A stretch of DNA of 64,000 nucleotides, from NCBI GenBank assembly GCA_026168455.1, contig CM047429.1, forward strand, positions 36,750,066 through 36,814,065. Direction: 5' to 3'. The notes below the pieces were generated by a model. The model made no database searches. It had not been told where the DNA came from and saw only the letters and a list, made by a program, of their open reading frames with translations. Positions 1-11,007 of this stretch are shown in pieces. The stretch's first letter is position 1. The number at the start of each line of letters is the position of its first letter. The DNA comes from Theocolax elegans (lineage: Eukaryota > Arthropoda > Insecta > Hymenoptera > Cerocephalidae). A program made the position numbers and the translations under genes.

Positions 1-986
1 ATAAGAAACAAAATTTAAATGAAGCTGAAATCATTAAAGTTTCTTACTACCGGGATAGAGATAAGGAATATCGAATTACTTCGCTAATGATAAAGAATTT
101 CCCTTAGTGTACTGCAAAGATATAGTTGGGTTGATGAATAATTTTAAACATGGACGTTACAAACCCAATGAGTGAAAATTGTTCATCGATTCGTCGAAGA
201 GAAGTTTGAAAGCTGTTCTGTTACACAATACAAATGTGTATACAGCCATTCCTATAGGATATTCGGTAATACTGGATGAAGAGAACTGAAACATGGAAGT
301 AATATTGAACCGAATAAAATACACATAAAATGTGAATGGGATAGTAGGGATAGGAAGAATCATTACATAGAGAGTATCTGGTCCCCAAGAAAAAGTTCGA
401 ACCGGGTTCTAAGAATATAAAAGAAAAGCTACTGGTTGGTCCATCGAAAGTTCTTATATCTTTGCACATTAAATTGGGACTTATGCAACAGTGGATAAAA
501 TCTTTAGACAAAGATGGTAGCTGCTTTAAGTATCTGCGAAATCAGTTTTCCAAATTAAGTGATGCTAAAGTAAATGAAGGAATTTTCAATGGCCCTCAGA
601 TTCGTAAGATGGTAAACGATGAATTTTTTGTTACGCAAATGAATCATGCAGAGAAAGAAGCATGGTTATGTTTCAAGAACGTAATTAAGAATTTTCTTGG
701 AAATCATAAGAGCCTGAATTACAAACAAATAGTACTAGATTTAGTAAATAGTTACAAAAATCAAGGCTACTTAATGAATTTAAAATTACACTTTTTATAT
801 TCCCACCTAGACGAGTTTCCAGAAAACCTAGATGATTACAGCGAAGAACAGGAAGAGAGATTTCACCAAGTTATCAAGAAAATGGAGCGCAGATATCAAG
901 GAAGATGGGACATAAATATGTTAGCAGGTTACTGTTGGTCATTGAAAAGAGATCTGCCAACAACCTCGAAAAAAACAGAAGCGTAA
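1..986 (+). pseudogene. Broken gene of an uncharacterised multicopy arthropod protein family
   Basis: The longest open stretch (462-986) has the landmarks HIKLGLM near its start, GPQIRKM, HFLYSHLDEFPEN and ERFHQ, then KRDLP near the C-terminus. Upstream, other frames hold matching pieces: EFPLVYCKDIVGLMNNF, LFIDSSKRSLKAVLLHN (from about 182) and CEWDSRDRKNHYIE (from 331). From memory, these landmarks occur in this order in a large uncharacterised family with many copies in arthropod and cnidarian genomes, possibly carried by a transposon. The copy is dead: stops lie near 167 and 287, the frame shifts near 420, and the segment normally between NRIKY and CEWDSR (with a GDLKV-like motif) is missing. 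The 5' end lies outside the window. Function is unknown. Confidence 0.6.
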
Positions 987-1120
987 TCCACTTCGTAGAT
1001 CGTTTAACAATAAAATAGTACGTTACCATAAAAAGGAGTACTGGGCTTGCGAATTTTATGGATATTTTGTTGCTTTTTTGCATTGTCCTACTAAATGACT
1101 AATTTTATCACTCTATTTAC

Positions 1121-1325
1121 GGCCGTGACCTTCAACTGACCTTGATCATAACCTGATTGGGGTGTAATTACCTCGGATTTGGATATAGCGACCCAAAAAT
1201 ACCCAAAATACAATGATTGTAGCCTTTTTTAATGAATTTCGATGACTTGACTTTCAAATGACCTTGATCTTAAAGTTATTGGGTTTAAGTAACCCCGGAT
1301 TTGGAATCAGTGACTCAAATTACGT
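1121..1325. repeat. Diverged tandem duplication, about 124-bp period
   Basis: Two related units begin near 1121 and 1243. Both run from a TGACCTTGAT block through ATTGGGTTTAA-like sequence and a CGGATTTGGA block to a GTGACTCAAA-like end. The surrounding 987-1430 has no coding sequence I recognise. Confidence 0.55.
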
Positions 1326-1623
1326 ATAAGTACCATGGTCCGGTCGTTGGGACTTTGACTTCTTTTTTGTGGGGCTGTGTAATAAATTAAATTGTAAATA
1401 TTAACTTACTTTAGTTAAAGTAAGATAGGACTTACGCATAGCATCCGGTTTTGTGCTTTAGCAGTTAGCTCAGGTAAAAGCAAAACCAGGTACGCGGATT
1501 GGACATTTGACAAATAAGGCGAAATTTAAGTAAACGACCGCACATAACCTTGCACACACACATAGTGCGTTAAGCCAGCGAGGTTAAATATTCTTAAAAG
1601 TAGAAACGACATAACAACTGAAG

Positions 1624-2092
1624 ATGGCCACTGAACAGAAAGACATTGAGAATCAGATTGAGGCATGGATCGAAACGCTTACTCGGGAGCACATCGATCT
1701 ACACCTCGACACATTAAACCTTAAATCCGCAGGCTCGGTATATAGGAAAGCCGAACGACTTTCCCGGTGGTTGCTGGGCAATTACTCTGTCCAGGAGTTC
1801 AACCAGAAGGATGATGAAGCCACTGCCGTTCGTAGCTGTCACCAACGGAGAAATGGATGGCTGCAGATGCTAGGCAAACATCAAAACGATTATTCGGTAT
1901 AATATAACCCAGATCAGGAGATCTATTTGGTACTACGGAAGAACGCCGTGGTTGAGGACATTCTGCACAGGACGAAACAGGAATTCGACGACATAGACGT
2001 AGATGCATCGATGTCAGCCACGACCAACACGGAGCCACAACCCGAGCGAGATGAAGAATGGCTATCATAGGTTTCTGACGAAGGAACCACAT
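1624..2092 (+). pseudogene. Gypsy gag, N-terminal part
   Basis: The reading frame starts at an ATG preceded by an untranslated leader (MATEQKDIENQIEAWIETLT), with an acidic, glutamine-rich continuation. It is open to 1902. A second frame continues from about 1923 (ILHRTKQEFDDIDVDASMS) to a stop near 2070, so at least one frameshift separates the halves. Such N-terminal regions are poorly conserved; the assignment to gag rests mainly on position before the capsid-like segment. Confidence 0.5.
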
Positions 2093-2399
2093 TTTGAATC
2101 CCTTGATCGTTTTCCAAGACCTTGATTGAGTTTATTTACAAAATAAGCGATCTTTCGAAGCAAGTGGATAAGCTGATGTCCGAGCGCACTCAAACCGCTC
2201 ACAGCACGAGATTGGACGGTGCCGACCAATCTCATCATGTGCAATTTCAGGACACATATACGTGTCATGGTCCTGACGTGAGCGAAATAAGTGAGGTGTA
2301 GGGCAACAAACAAGCTCCAATCAGACAAAGCCTGATGAAGCTTAGAAGAAGGGCCATGCACGCGAAATTTTCACACCAAGCTACTCTGCGTCATCGAGG

Positions 2400-2947
2400 A
2401 TGAACGGAACACCTCGAGACGTAGGCGGCATAGTCATGAATTGGCAGGTCAAAGTCTCTGGTGGTAAGAGCCAGAGTATTGACGACTTCCTCACCAGGAC
2501 CGATGATTGCAGGATCCTGGCCAATCTGTCAGAGAAAGAGTTACTCTCTTCCCTATCAGAGTTAATGACAGGCAACGCCGCCACGTGGTACCCAAACGAG
2601 AAACATAAGTGGCACTCCTAACAAGACTTTGTAACTTCGGTCAAACATTGATACAACGTTTCCAGCAAAGAATCATCGCCGAGTCCAATGCACGGACTCG
2701 AAAACCGAATGAATCAGTTAGAAATTATATGACGAGCTCTATCGCGATAATACGCAAGATAGTCCCTATGCCGTCTGAAGCGCAGCAACTCGATCATTTA
2801 TATCGAAACATGCTACCACAGCTTAAACGGTTGTTTGAACGAGCGGAAGTGAGCTCGATTGAACAAATGCTGGGCCTCGCCATGGAATCGGAGCAGACGA
2901 TAGCAACAGAAAAAGTCTATCGTCAAAAAAGGATCGCCAAAGGCTAA
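2400..2947 (+). pseudogene. Gypsy gag, capsid-like region
   Basis: Two overlapping frames (2400-2621 and 2609-2947) give the usual retrotransposon-gag progression: a short segment ending in a FLTRTDDCR-like helix, LMTGNAATWYPNEK (position of the conserved A-x-x-W), then RTRKPNESVRNYM and LPQLKRLFERAEVSSIEQML. The frameshift near 2610 separates the two halves. In the family this region forms the particle capsid. A basic tail follows to about 3180. Confidence 0.6.
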
Positions 2948-3181
2948 AGTAGAGGTCGCTGAGGTAACGTCAGCCAAGCCGAGCGAACCCGATGTCGTCG
3001 ACCGCATCGCCAAGATGCTGGAGGATGCAGTGAGGCCCATCGTCTCCCAATTCGCGTTGACGACTCGACTGTCCAGCAGGAGGAGCCCAAGATCCGGCTC
3101 TCCTAAGAAAGGTTTGCCCGGAAACCGATCTCCGAGGTATAGGACATTCGGGAGGCTTAAATAACCGAGGAAAAACTCCGA

Positions 3182-3633
3182 ATGGACTCAACCTCTGATC
3201 CAACCAAGCCTTTCACCTGCGCTGAATGCGGAAAAATTGGGAAACGTCACAGGGAGCGGTTAAACAGAACAAAAACCGCGACCCAAGGACTTCAACACTT
3301 CGTCGTCGAGCATAGAAAAGGAGCTCTGCATCACTTCCTGATGCCCTATCTCGCATGTTTGAAGTCGACGAGCCGACGATAGCAGCAATGTCTTGGGCTC
3401 AGACGACTGAGGATCTCTCGTACCTAGACTGGATCAATAATATCTCCGATAGACCGTGCGATTTCTCCGATTGGAAACTAGTCGGCGGAAATCTATACAT
3501 ATATCACCCAGATAAGAAATTGGAAGAGGTGATGGATGACAAGTAAGCATGGAACGCGTTTTTACTCCGCAGTTGCGGATTACGTTAAGCGATGTCAAGT
3601 GTGCCAGCAATGTAAGATCCCTCAGGAGATATA
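3182..3633 (+). pseudogene. Gypsy zinc-knuckle-like segment joined to integrase remnant
   Basis: TFTCAECGKIGKRHRE near 3210-3250 looks like a nucleocapsid knuckle, though the final cysteine is not clear. From 3355 the sequence reads DRPCDFSDWKLVGGNLYIYHP, the typical lead-in to a Gypsy integrase, then frameshifts near 3546 into KRCQVCQQCKIPQE, the C-x2-C half of the H2C2 finger. The histidine half and the whole DDE core are gone. The join is the deletion scar of the element. Confidence 0.6.
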
Positions 3634-4826
3634 TATATGAGCAAATCCCCAAAACCTTTTCTTTTTAAACAGCATAAATAACCTGAAATTAAATTTGTTT
3701 AAATAAAGTCATTTTTAATAGGTCAAAATTGTCAGATATTGAAATAAAAATGTATCAAATAATTTTTACAACAATTGAACTTTATATTTTTCAAATTTTA
3801 TAAATAATATAACAAATTAATTATTAATAACAGTACACTAGTTACAAAAACTAACTATTTAATACAACGTACAAATTTAATTGCATATGATATACAAAAC
3901 ACATTCTTTAATACAAGTTGTGAATACTAAGTACTTTTTTTTGGTAGATTTTTTTTGTAACCTTTTTCTTTGATTTTGTTACTTTTTTTAATTTTTCACA
4001 CCAATACGAACATACAGATATTTATTCGTTGTATTATACTGATATTAATTTATTATAATTTTTCTAATTGCGTTCTAATAGGGAAGCCGTACTACCTACA
4101 GTACGATTATTCATTTTATTCAATGTAAGCGTATAATTTTGAAATTTCGCCAACCTACCAACAATCTATAGATTTTAAAGTATGTAGATACGTTCGTACC
4201 ATTGCGTCTAAACAAAAATTGACTGCGTAAAACAAAAAATCGTGTATGTCGGTATATAGGTATAATACATAAGATTGCGGTATCAACTTAAGCACGGTTC
4301 AAAACGCGAATAAATAGGATAAATATGACATGGCCTTCATTTGTTAGATTGATATTTTGAGGTAGAATACATTCTATTTATTTATATATGAGTTACTGAA
4401 AACTTCTTTTAGTAAAAAAATAAAATTTATAAGTTTTCGAATTTTTAAAAAGTGAGTAACACTTCTATTAGTATTTTTATTTTTTTTCTTGATAAAAGCA
4501 CATTCTTGTACCTTATTTATTTCAATAGTATTTATTGAAAGGTAACTAAAAAAAATGTTTGTAGTAATTTGTCCAAGACTTTTCTTTTTTACAATGATAA
4601 GAAAAATTTTTTTATAGCGAGTTACAACTTAAATTTTTGAAAAAACCATACATTTTCAATTTATAACTTCATAACTACAATCGGTGGTCCAAAATAAACT
4701 AATGAACATTATTAGACATCATTTTTTCCATAAGAAACCTTACCGAAGTATCGATTCGTTCATATTATAGCACAGTTATCCTGGAGTAACAACAATTTTA
4801 AAAGTTTTGGGGATTTGCTCATATAT
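3633..4826. mobile_element. TIR-bounded non-autonomous DNA element, about 1.2 kb
   Basis: A 23-bp inverted repeat bounds the segment: left copy 3633-3655 and right copy 4804-4826, core GAGCAAATCCCCAAAAC. The interior is AT-rich with no long ORF, so it is non-autonomous. It begins immediately after the Gypsy integrase remnant. The ends lie in TA-rich sequence, so the target duplication cannot be defined, but TA is possible, as for Tc1/mariner-type elements. Confidence 0.7.
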
Positions 4827-5040
4827 TAGATTTTAAGCACGACCGCTACACGGGAAAGCCTTATATTTTCATCATCACAAAATGTGTGATGCATCAAAAC
4901 ATACTAAGTGATGGATTGTAAGAGAAATTTATACGTATTAGAAATCTTTTTCTAAGATCTAATCATGTATCTAAGATAACTCAGTCAATTTTTGTTGTAT
5001 GTATCATGCTCACTCTCCATGGTGTTAATCTTGAAAAACT

Positions 5041-6230
5041 TATATACGATCTGACGGAAACAAAGTTATTCCGAAAGACGTCACATATGTAGTGTTTTTA
5101 GATCCTAATTATAGTTTAAAACCCCATGCTCCGAAATCAATAGATATAGACACAATTAAAAACTTAGAAAACTATTTGCAAACTTTGGACATTAATAATA
5201 GCACTAAGTCAGAAATTAGAGAAAATTTACAATCTGACGCTTCAAACATTTAAAAAAATTTAAATAATAATGGTTTTCTAAAATATAAGTTTCATAAAAA
5301 TGCTCTTACTTGTTCTACTACTAGTCTAGCTAAAGGTTACGGGTTACCGAAAATCCATAAGATTAATAACCCTTTAAGACCTATCATCTCGTTAGTTAAC
5401 AACCCTACACACTTTCTGGCCAAAATTGTATATACAGAAATAAACTCAGCTATGAAACCACCAAAATCACATATAAATAATAGTTTTGAATTGAAAGAAA
5501 AATTAAAACAATATTTAATATAATATTTAATAATTTAATAATTAAGTTTTAGAGAGCTTAGAAAGAAGATTTTCCGCTATTAATAATAAATGTAATATTC
5601 CTTTTAATGAGATTTTAGAACTTACAAAATTTCTGTATAATAACACTTTTTTTATATTTAATGACACATATTATCAACAGACTCAGGTACACCTATGGGT
5701 TCTCCTATCCCTCCACTTTTTGTTGACATTGTGATGGATGATTTGGAAAATTATTGTCTGGAAAAATTATTGACTTTACACAATTGCAAACCTCTTTTCT
5801 ACTTTAGATATATTGATGACACGGTTATGTGCATTAAAAAGGAATATATAGATGTAGTTATTAATATGTTCAACTCCTTATAATAATAATTTACAGTTCA
5901 CTTTTGAGCTGGAAAAAGACAAAAAAATCAATTTCCTTGACGTAGCTTTATTTAGAACTAATGGTCATATTATAACAGAATGGTATCAAAAACCTACAGC
6001 ATCAGGCAGACTTATAAACTATTTCTCAAATCATCCAATTCAGCAAAAAAAGAACATTAACTATAATTTAGTAGACCGAGCTTTTTTGTTATCTGACGAA
6101 TGTTTTTACTCAAAAACATTTAAAATTGCGCAAAATTTGTTATTAAGCAATGACTATCCTATTGAGTTCATAAAACAAAATATACAATTTAGCATTAATA
6201 AAATCAAAAACAATAGCAAAAACAATTAAC
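5041..6230 (+). pseudogene. Penelope-type reverse transcriptase
   Basis: Recognisable pieces in order: KGYGLPKIHK with LRPIIS (near 5335-5395), the GTPMGSP block (near 5690) followed by VDIVMDDLENYCLEKL, the catalytic RYIDDTVMC near 5810, and the downstream INFLDVALF and NYFSNHP region. YIDD is intact, but stops and frameshifts occur near 5253, 5521-5552, 5690 and 5881, so no active enzyme can be made. PLE RTs resemble telomerase RT rather than LINE RT. Confidence 0.75.
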
Positions 6231-6339
6231 AACAATTAACCGCCTTAGTTATGTAACGCTTTCTTACACCAATAATTTCAATAAATTATCACAAATTTTA
6301 TACTCTTATAATATTCAAACAGTACCATGAGTACAAAAA

Positions 6340-6560
6340 AATTTCAATTCCATAATTAAATTAGGCAAAGACTGTACTAAAAAACTAGAACACACAAATG
6401 TTGTCTATAAATTTAAATGCAAAAATTGCCCTGCCTCTTATGTTGTTGAAACGAAGCGTTCTTTATAAACTAGGATGAATGAACATAGAAATAATAAAAA
6501 TCCAGATTTAGTAATTAATTAACATATATCTCTTTTTAAACATGCATTTGACTGAGATGG
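6340..6560 (+). pseudogene. PLE GIY-YIG endonuclease remnant
   Basis: The sequence reads VYKFKCKNCPASYVVETKRSL, a stop, then TRMNEHRNNKNPDL. This matches the C-x2-C plus GIY-YIG motif seen at the C-terminus of canonical Penelope elements, where it nicks the target. The glycine expected in YVG is valine here and an in-frame stop separates the motif halves. Confidence 0.7.
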
Positions 6561-6651
6561 CGTAAAAATGTAGATAGTGAGAGTAATTACAGCAAGCGTT
6601 TGATTTCCGAAATGACACATATTAATTTAGTTTTTTTGTGTCTAATAAATA

Positions 6652-6690
6652 GCCTGAAGAGGTTGGCAGACCACGCCAACGAAACGTTGC
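6652..6690 (+). other. PLE-linked CTGAAGAGG...GAAACGT hairpin
   Basis: GCCTGAAGAGG is followed by a perfect 6-bp stem (GTTGGC / GCCAAC, 7-nt loop) and then GAAACGTTGC. It lies after the endonuclease remnant, in the 3' untranslated part. Related motifs occur at 12.84, 15.14, 18.49 and 47.21 kb. CTGAAGA and GAAAC recall the hammerhead ribozyme core reported in PLEs, but one extra G sits before stem II and no stem III was identified, so catalysis is uncertain. Confidence 0.45.
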
Positions 6691-6935
6691 TTTTCTACAA
6701 AAAATCTGTGTTTTTTAAGATTTTTTTCTTTTGCCTCCGTCAGATCGTATATAAGTTTTTCAAGATCAATCAATTTTTGACCGATTTAGCTGAGACTTAC
6801 AGGGTAACTTCGTCATAATGTAATTAGATAATGGTCCTATGTCTAGATATATAGTACAAAAGCAGTTCAAGTTATGGCATTATTTTTAATTGTTAGAAAC
6901 GATTATGTAGCATTATCATGAAATGTATTAATCCT

Positions 6936-7315
6936 ACATAAAAACTTTATACGGACGAAATGTTTGTCTCAAAATAATAAAACTTTTTGCTATGGTACAC
7001 TTTACGTTCAGAATAATATTTTCAAAGAGAAATAGAGAAAAATGGTGAAAATAATGAAAAAGTACAAAAAAGACGTTTTCTCGCAATAAAACTGAATGTA
7101 TCGTTTTTACAGAAAAATTTTTAGTCAACAAAATGTTGATTTCAAAATAGCAAACTTTTTCACGTAATAAATCGAAGTTTATTATTCGTACACAAAAACT
7201 TTAAAGGAATGAAATGTTTGTCTCAAAATAATACTTTTTTCTATTTTACACTATACGCTTAGAACAATATTTTAAAGATAAAAAAATAAAACTGTCAAAA
7301 TTACGAAACAAGTAC
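6936..7315. repeat. Diverged tandem duplication, about 254-bp offset
   Basis: 6936-7065 and 7190-7315 are related: both start ACAxAAAAACTTTA, contain GAAATGTTTGTCTCAAAATA, and end in AAGTAC. The spacer 7066-7189 is AT-rich. No protein is evident. Confidence 0.7.
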
Positions 7316-7318
7316 GAA

Positions 7319-7470
7319 GCCGTCGTCGAGATAGCTCTTTCTTCAAGCCGTCGCCGAGATAGGCTTTTCTCGAAACGGCGTCCGAGATATCTCTTTCTTC
7401 AAGCCGTCGCCGAGATAGGCTCTTCTCGAAACGACTGCCGAGATAGCTTTTTGTTCCTCACAGCCGTCGA
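7319..7470. repeat. GC-rich minisatellite of alternating 26-30-bp units
   Basis: Five units plus a partial unit share GCCGTCGCCGAGATAG. They alternate between a CTCTTTCTTCAA end and a CTTTTCTCGAAAC end, giving a dimeric period of about 56 bp. It contrasts sharply with the AT-rich flanks. Confidence 0.85.
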
Positions 7471-7571
7471 TATTTTGCAATATTAGGCCACAAATCTCGA
7501 GCTTTGAGAAAATTAATAAAAGTTAAATTGTTGAAATAAGTATTTTACCCAATACTCACAAACGGTGCGAG

Positions 7572-7648
7572 CGCGATGTGCGAGGTCGTGCCTTATATGC
7601 AAAAAGCATTTGCTTAAGCAAAACTTTTTGTATGCCTTGCATCGCGTA
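7572..7648. repeat. Imperfect hairpin with a 14-bp perfect palindrome
   Basis: TTTGCTTAAGCAAA (7609-7622) is a perfect palindrome, embedded in a wider imperfect stem made of ATGCAAAAAG and CTTTTTGTAT and of GCGATG and CATCGC. The surrounding 7471-8050 shows no gene. Confidence 0.6.
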
Positions 7649-8052
7649 GGCGTGGAGGAGATCTTCGCTTCGCAACGTGTTCGATTTAAAACTCCGGAGC
7701 GGTGTGTCAAGGCGGCCTTAATGCCGCACGTGACGAGGTAGTATAAAAATATAAATATTAATCGAATATCTATAAAGATAGAGAAATATATGAAATTTAA
7801 TATAAGAAATTTATGCATTTCAAAAATATATCAGTATACCTTGTTGTAATACATTTCTATCTAATTAATAAATTAAAAATATTATAATTTAAATAATGCA
7901 AACAAAATAGTTTATTTACAAGTATGTTTAAAATTACCAACATACTTGTAAAATCATAATGAAAAAAAATATTACAATTTTATATATAACAAAGGAAATA
8001 CTATTGCTTGCATAAAAATATGAGCATTGTTTTTGTGTTTAGAGTTTACCAC

Positions 8053-8240
8053 TCTCTCTCTCTCTCTATCTATTTATCTATCTCTCTATCTATCTATTTA
8101 TCTATCCCTCTATCTATCTATTTATCTATCTCTCTATTTATCTATTTATCTATCTCTCTATCTATTTATCTATCTCTCTATCTATATATTTATCTATCTC
8201 TCTATCTATCTATTTATCTATCTCTCTCTCACACACACAT
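8053..8240. repeat. (TCTA)n microsatellite with short (CA)n
   Basis: CTAT/TATC tetranucleotides run for about 180 bp and end in a short CACACA tract. Open frames through it encode SLSIYLSI-type repeats and are not genes. Confidence 0.95.
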
Positions 8241-8649
8241 ACGTAATCGCACAACTCTCCTTGTACGTGCACTAGAGAACTTCCTGACGTCGAAGATGAC
8301 CAAACGTCACAACGTAAACAAGGGTCGGTCCCTTGTATTTACACGGTATTCACGACATGCATGGTAGTATGGTCGACTCAAGGGAGAGAGTACACTTGTT
8401 CGCTCTCACACATACACGTGCGTGCGACGATGGCGCATGACGAGGGAAAGAGAATGACGCAACGGGCGAGAAATATGTGTAAACGTCCTGCAAATGCGAG
8501 AGAGAGAGAGATAAATAGCTGCGGAATGAAGCGGTAGAGACGTATGTTGTAATTAAGAATAACACCACAATCGAGAGCGGCGTCGTCATGATTAATATTT
8601 AAAAGGAATAAAGAATAGGGGGCGTTACTAATCTTCTTAGCGGAAGATA

Positions 8650-8724
8650 TGGCCGGGAACTTCAACCGCGAATTGGTTGACAGATTAATTAAGGAAGTAT
8701 TTGGCGCCGCGGAACGGATATTAG
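8650..8724 (+). other. Possible first coding exon (unidentified)
   Basis: After a fairly balanced-composition stretch (8280-8650), an ATG opens MAGNFNRELVDRLIKEVFGA and continues to ...ERILG, where an AG|GTATAC donor-like site occurs. The protein is not recognised and the segment is short, so it could be chance. The following 8725-8990 is AT-rich and empty. Confidence 0.2.
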
Positions 8725-10277
8725 GTATACAATTGTGTTAGCGAAAAAATAATCATATTACAAAGTTTAAAATTTTATTATAGATTTTTTTCTTTATAGA
8801 TTATATTATAGATTCTTTATACTTGACTCAATTCTATGTTTACATTTTTGTAAGTATATATTAGTTAACTAAGAAATTAACTACAGTACTTTAAATCATT
8901 GTTATTAAAAACTTTTTCTTAAATTTAAATCTTATACTACACTAGAAATATATTATTTCTTTCTTATTTAAAGCGTATTTCGAGTCATGTATAATAAGTA
9001 AAACCCATGGTAACTCTCCTGGGGATTATGAGTCTTTCGAGAGTAATCCTTCAGGGAACTCGACTTCCTGTTCCTGAGATGGTGGAGAGGTTTAACTTCT
9101 AGAACTTGGGGCTAAAGGCCCTAAATCTTCCGACTGTCATAGTTTAAGCATGAGTCTTGACGATTTGTCTGGATCTCCTTAAAAGGAACTCTCCTGGGCT
9201 GGCGCGTGAATTCTCTTTCTACCTTTGGAGTGTTGGGTGGGAAGGAGAGGGGGCGGGGACTTGCTGCCACCACAGTCTGGACCCGGCCTCACCTAACTTC
9301 TTGACCAGTTGGAGAGGAGAACACCATAAAGTGAAGGCGGAGCGTCAGGCCTGACTTGTCTTCCTTGCTTAAAGGGTACAGGAATGCTCGGCTGCCCTGT
9401 TAAGAACTAATAAACAACCCCTTATGCATTTCGCTAATCATTCGTGGGAACAGAATGGAGAGATTTTTACAGAAACTGAAACATATCAAGGCAACCAACA
9501 GGGAGGCGATACAACTTCCCACTACAAGTTTATTGGCTCCAGAGGTTGGGAACTCTGATGCCTTGGCATCAATGGTTCCATAAGCACGCAAGTCAGAGGA
9601 GTCCAAAATCGCTTCGAATTCCAAAGCTTCTGAGGCTGTGACAGCTGATGTTTCAACACCAGAGGTTCTACGTTACCCTGAACCAGGAAATTCAAATTTC
9701 CTGTATTTGGTCTGTATTTACCAAGTAAGAGATGCGGGGCATAGTGGATGAGGTTGAAAAAACTAAAAGCGGCTGATGAGGGTACTAATAGTGGCCCATT
9801 GAGCCGACCAAGGGTAACACAAACCCCGGCGTTTACAAAGATATGAAAGGAGACCAAGGACTCACCGGTCGGAATACCCTTGGACAAATAATGACATTGC
9901 GGCCCTGTAAACGCAAGCTCAAATGGGTATTCAGAGGCCTCTTCCTAAGAGCCTAGCAATCCTTGGAAGAATACTCTAGCTGTGACCCAGAGAGCTAATC
10001 CCCTCTTAGTGGTCCTGACCTCTAAAAACTATTCTGAAGTGGCTGTCATCCAGGAGAATTTTAGCGGGATCAAGGTAGCCTTTAAAGAGATTTTAAAGAC
10101 CACTCTACCGGCGCAGTACCCGAGATTTGAATCCTCGGGTTGTATTAAGGGAGCATTGTCCTTTAAAGCCTTAATGAGGGATCCCCGGAATGGCTGCTCT
10201 CAAAAGCAGCCTCCTTAATGCTCGAGAAATTAATAAAAGTTTGAGATATAGAGCTCCTACAGAAAATTCTAAATTCA

Positions 10278-10850
10278 GTGATCTGGTTCCCTAAACCAAA
10301 AGAGGAGCCCACTGCAGTGCTGCGGCGTTTGGAAGAGGGAGAACAGATACCTCCATATTTTCATGCTACCCGAGCTCCAGGTCAGGACTATGAAGACCCT
10401 GGCTGGATCTGGACCGAGTCACCTTTAAGGTGGCTCAGAAAGATCTGCCTTAGGTTGCGGTTGAGATGGAGGTGGAAAGCACATGATTGGCTTCTTCAAC
10501 TCTATCAACAACTTAAATTGACTTGCATCATAGCAAAAAATCCTCTTCAATTTTGCAGAAGGAAGTTAATAAGGGCGGGCATTGTCAGAAAAGGACTAAA
10601 TACTGTCCCCTTCTGGGACTTTTACACAAGAGATCTAATGGTAGTTTTCATTAATGTTAGTGAAATCAACAGTCTGATTATTGCCTCGACCTGTTTTGCC
10701 TATAAGGACACCAATGTGCCTCCGAAGGAGGTTGTCAGACTGATCAACCACTGCCTGGAATAAGGCATGTTAATCGTAATAGGATGTGATGCAAACGCAC
10801 ATCATGAACTCTGATGCAGCTCCAATGTGAACAAAAAGGGGAGAGGTACT
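10278..10850 (+). pseudogene. LOA-like LINE endonuclease segment
   Basis: 10278-10763 is open and followed after one stop by MLIVIGCDANAHHEL and NKKGR. The apurinic-like endonuclease of this clade carries the aspartate-asparagine-histidine motif of GCDANAHH, which cleaves the target. Upstream, TRDLMVVFINVSEIN and AYKDTNVPPKEVVRLINHC fit the preceding strands. A stop right before the motif and another after HHEL show decay. Confidence 0.65.
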
Positions 10851-11007
10851 GTTAGACTGCCTCATCACCACGGAACTGGATATCCTCAACATAGAAAGTA
10901 AATCTGCTTTTCAGAATGTCATAAGGGCTGAGGTTACTGCTATTCCACTGTGTTTCTTGGTCCTAACAGGCAAAATTAGAAACTAGAGGGTTACTGGTAA
11001 ACCAACG

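Larger units (their letters stand above)
1430..3632 (+). mobile_element. Internally deleted Gypsy-type LTR retrotransposon (gag joined to integrase)
   Basis: The order is gag N-terminus, gag capsid-like region, a zinc-knuckle-like cysteine segment, then directly an integrase H2C2-type segment that stops at about 3632. Protease, reverse transcriptase and RNase H would normally lie between knuckle and integrase, and there is no room for them: the knuckle is near 3200-3250 and integrase sequence starts near 3356. No LTR could be delimited. The same Gypsy lineage appears on the minus strand at 39.2-42.5 kb, with similar architecture and a similar C-x2-C-K segment. The 3' edge abuts a terminal-inverted-repeat element. 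Confidence 0.65.
5028..6766 (+). mobile_element. Decayed Penelope-like element flanked by a 31-bp inverted repeat
   Basis: The segment between 5028-5058 and its reverse complement at 6736-6766 (core TATATACGATCTGACGGA) holds Penelope-type RT fragments followed by a GIY-YIG-like segment, the family's usual order. The stretch 4827-5027 before it has no recognisable content. Known PLEs often have complex terminal repeats, partly inverted; this inverted pair may be such an end structure. Confidence 0.75.

Noticed and set aside
6652..6690. Calling the hairpin a true hammerhead ribozyme
   Set aside because: An extra base before stem II and no defined stem III; kept as a hypothesis only.
8008..8367. 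Long ORFs encoding SLSIYLSI repeats
   Set aside because: Translation of a TCTA microsatellite; no gene.
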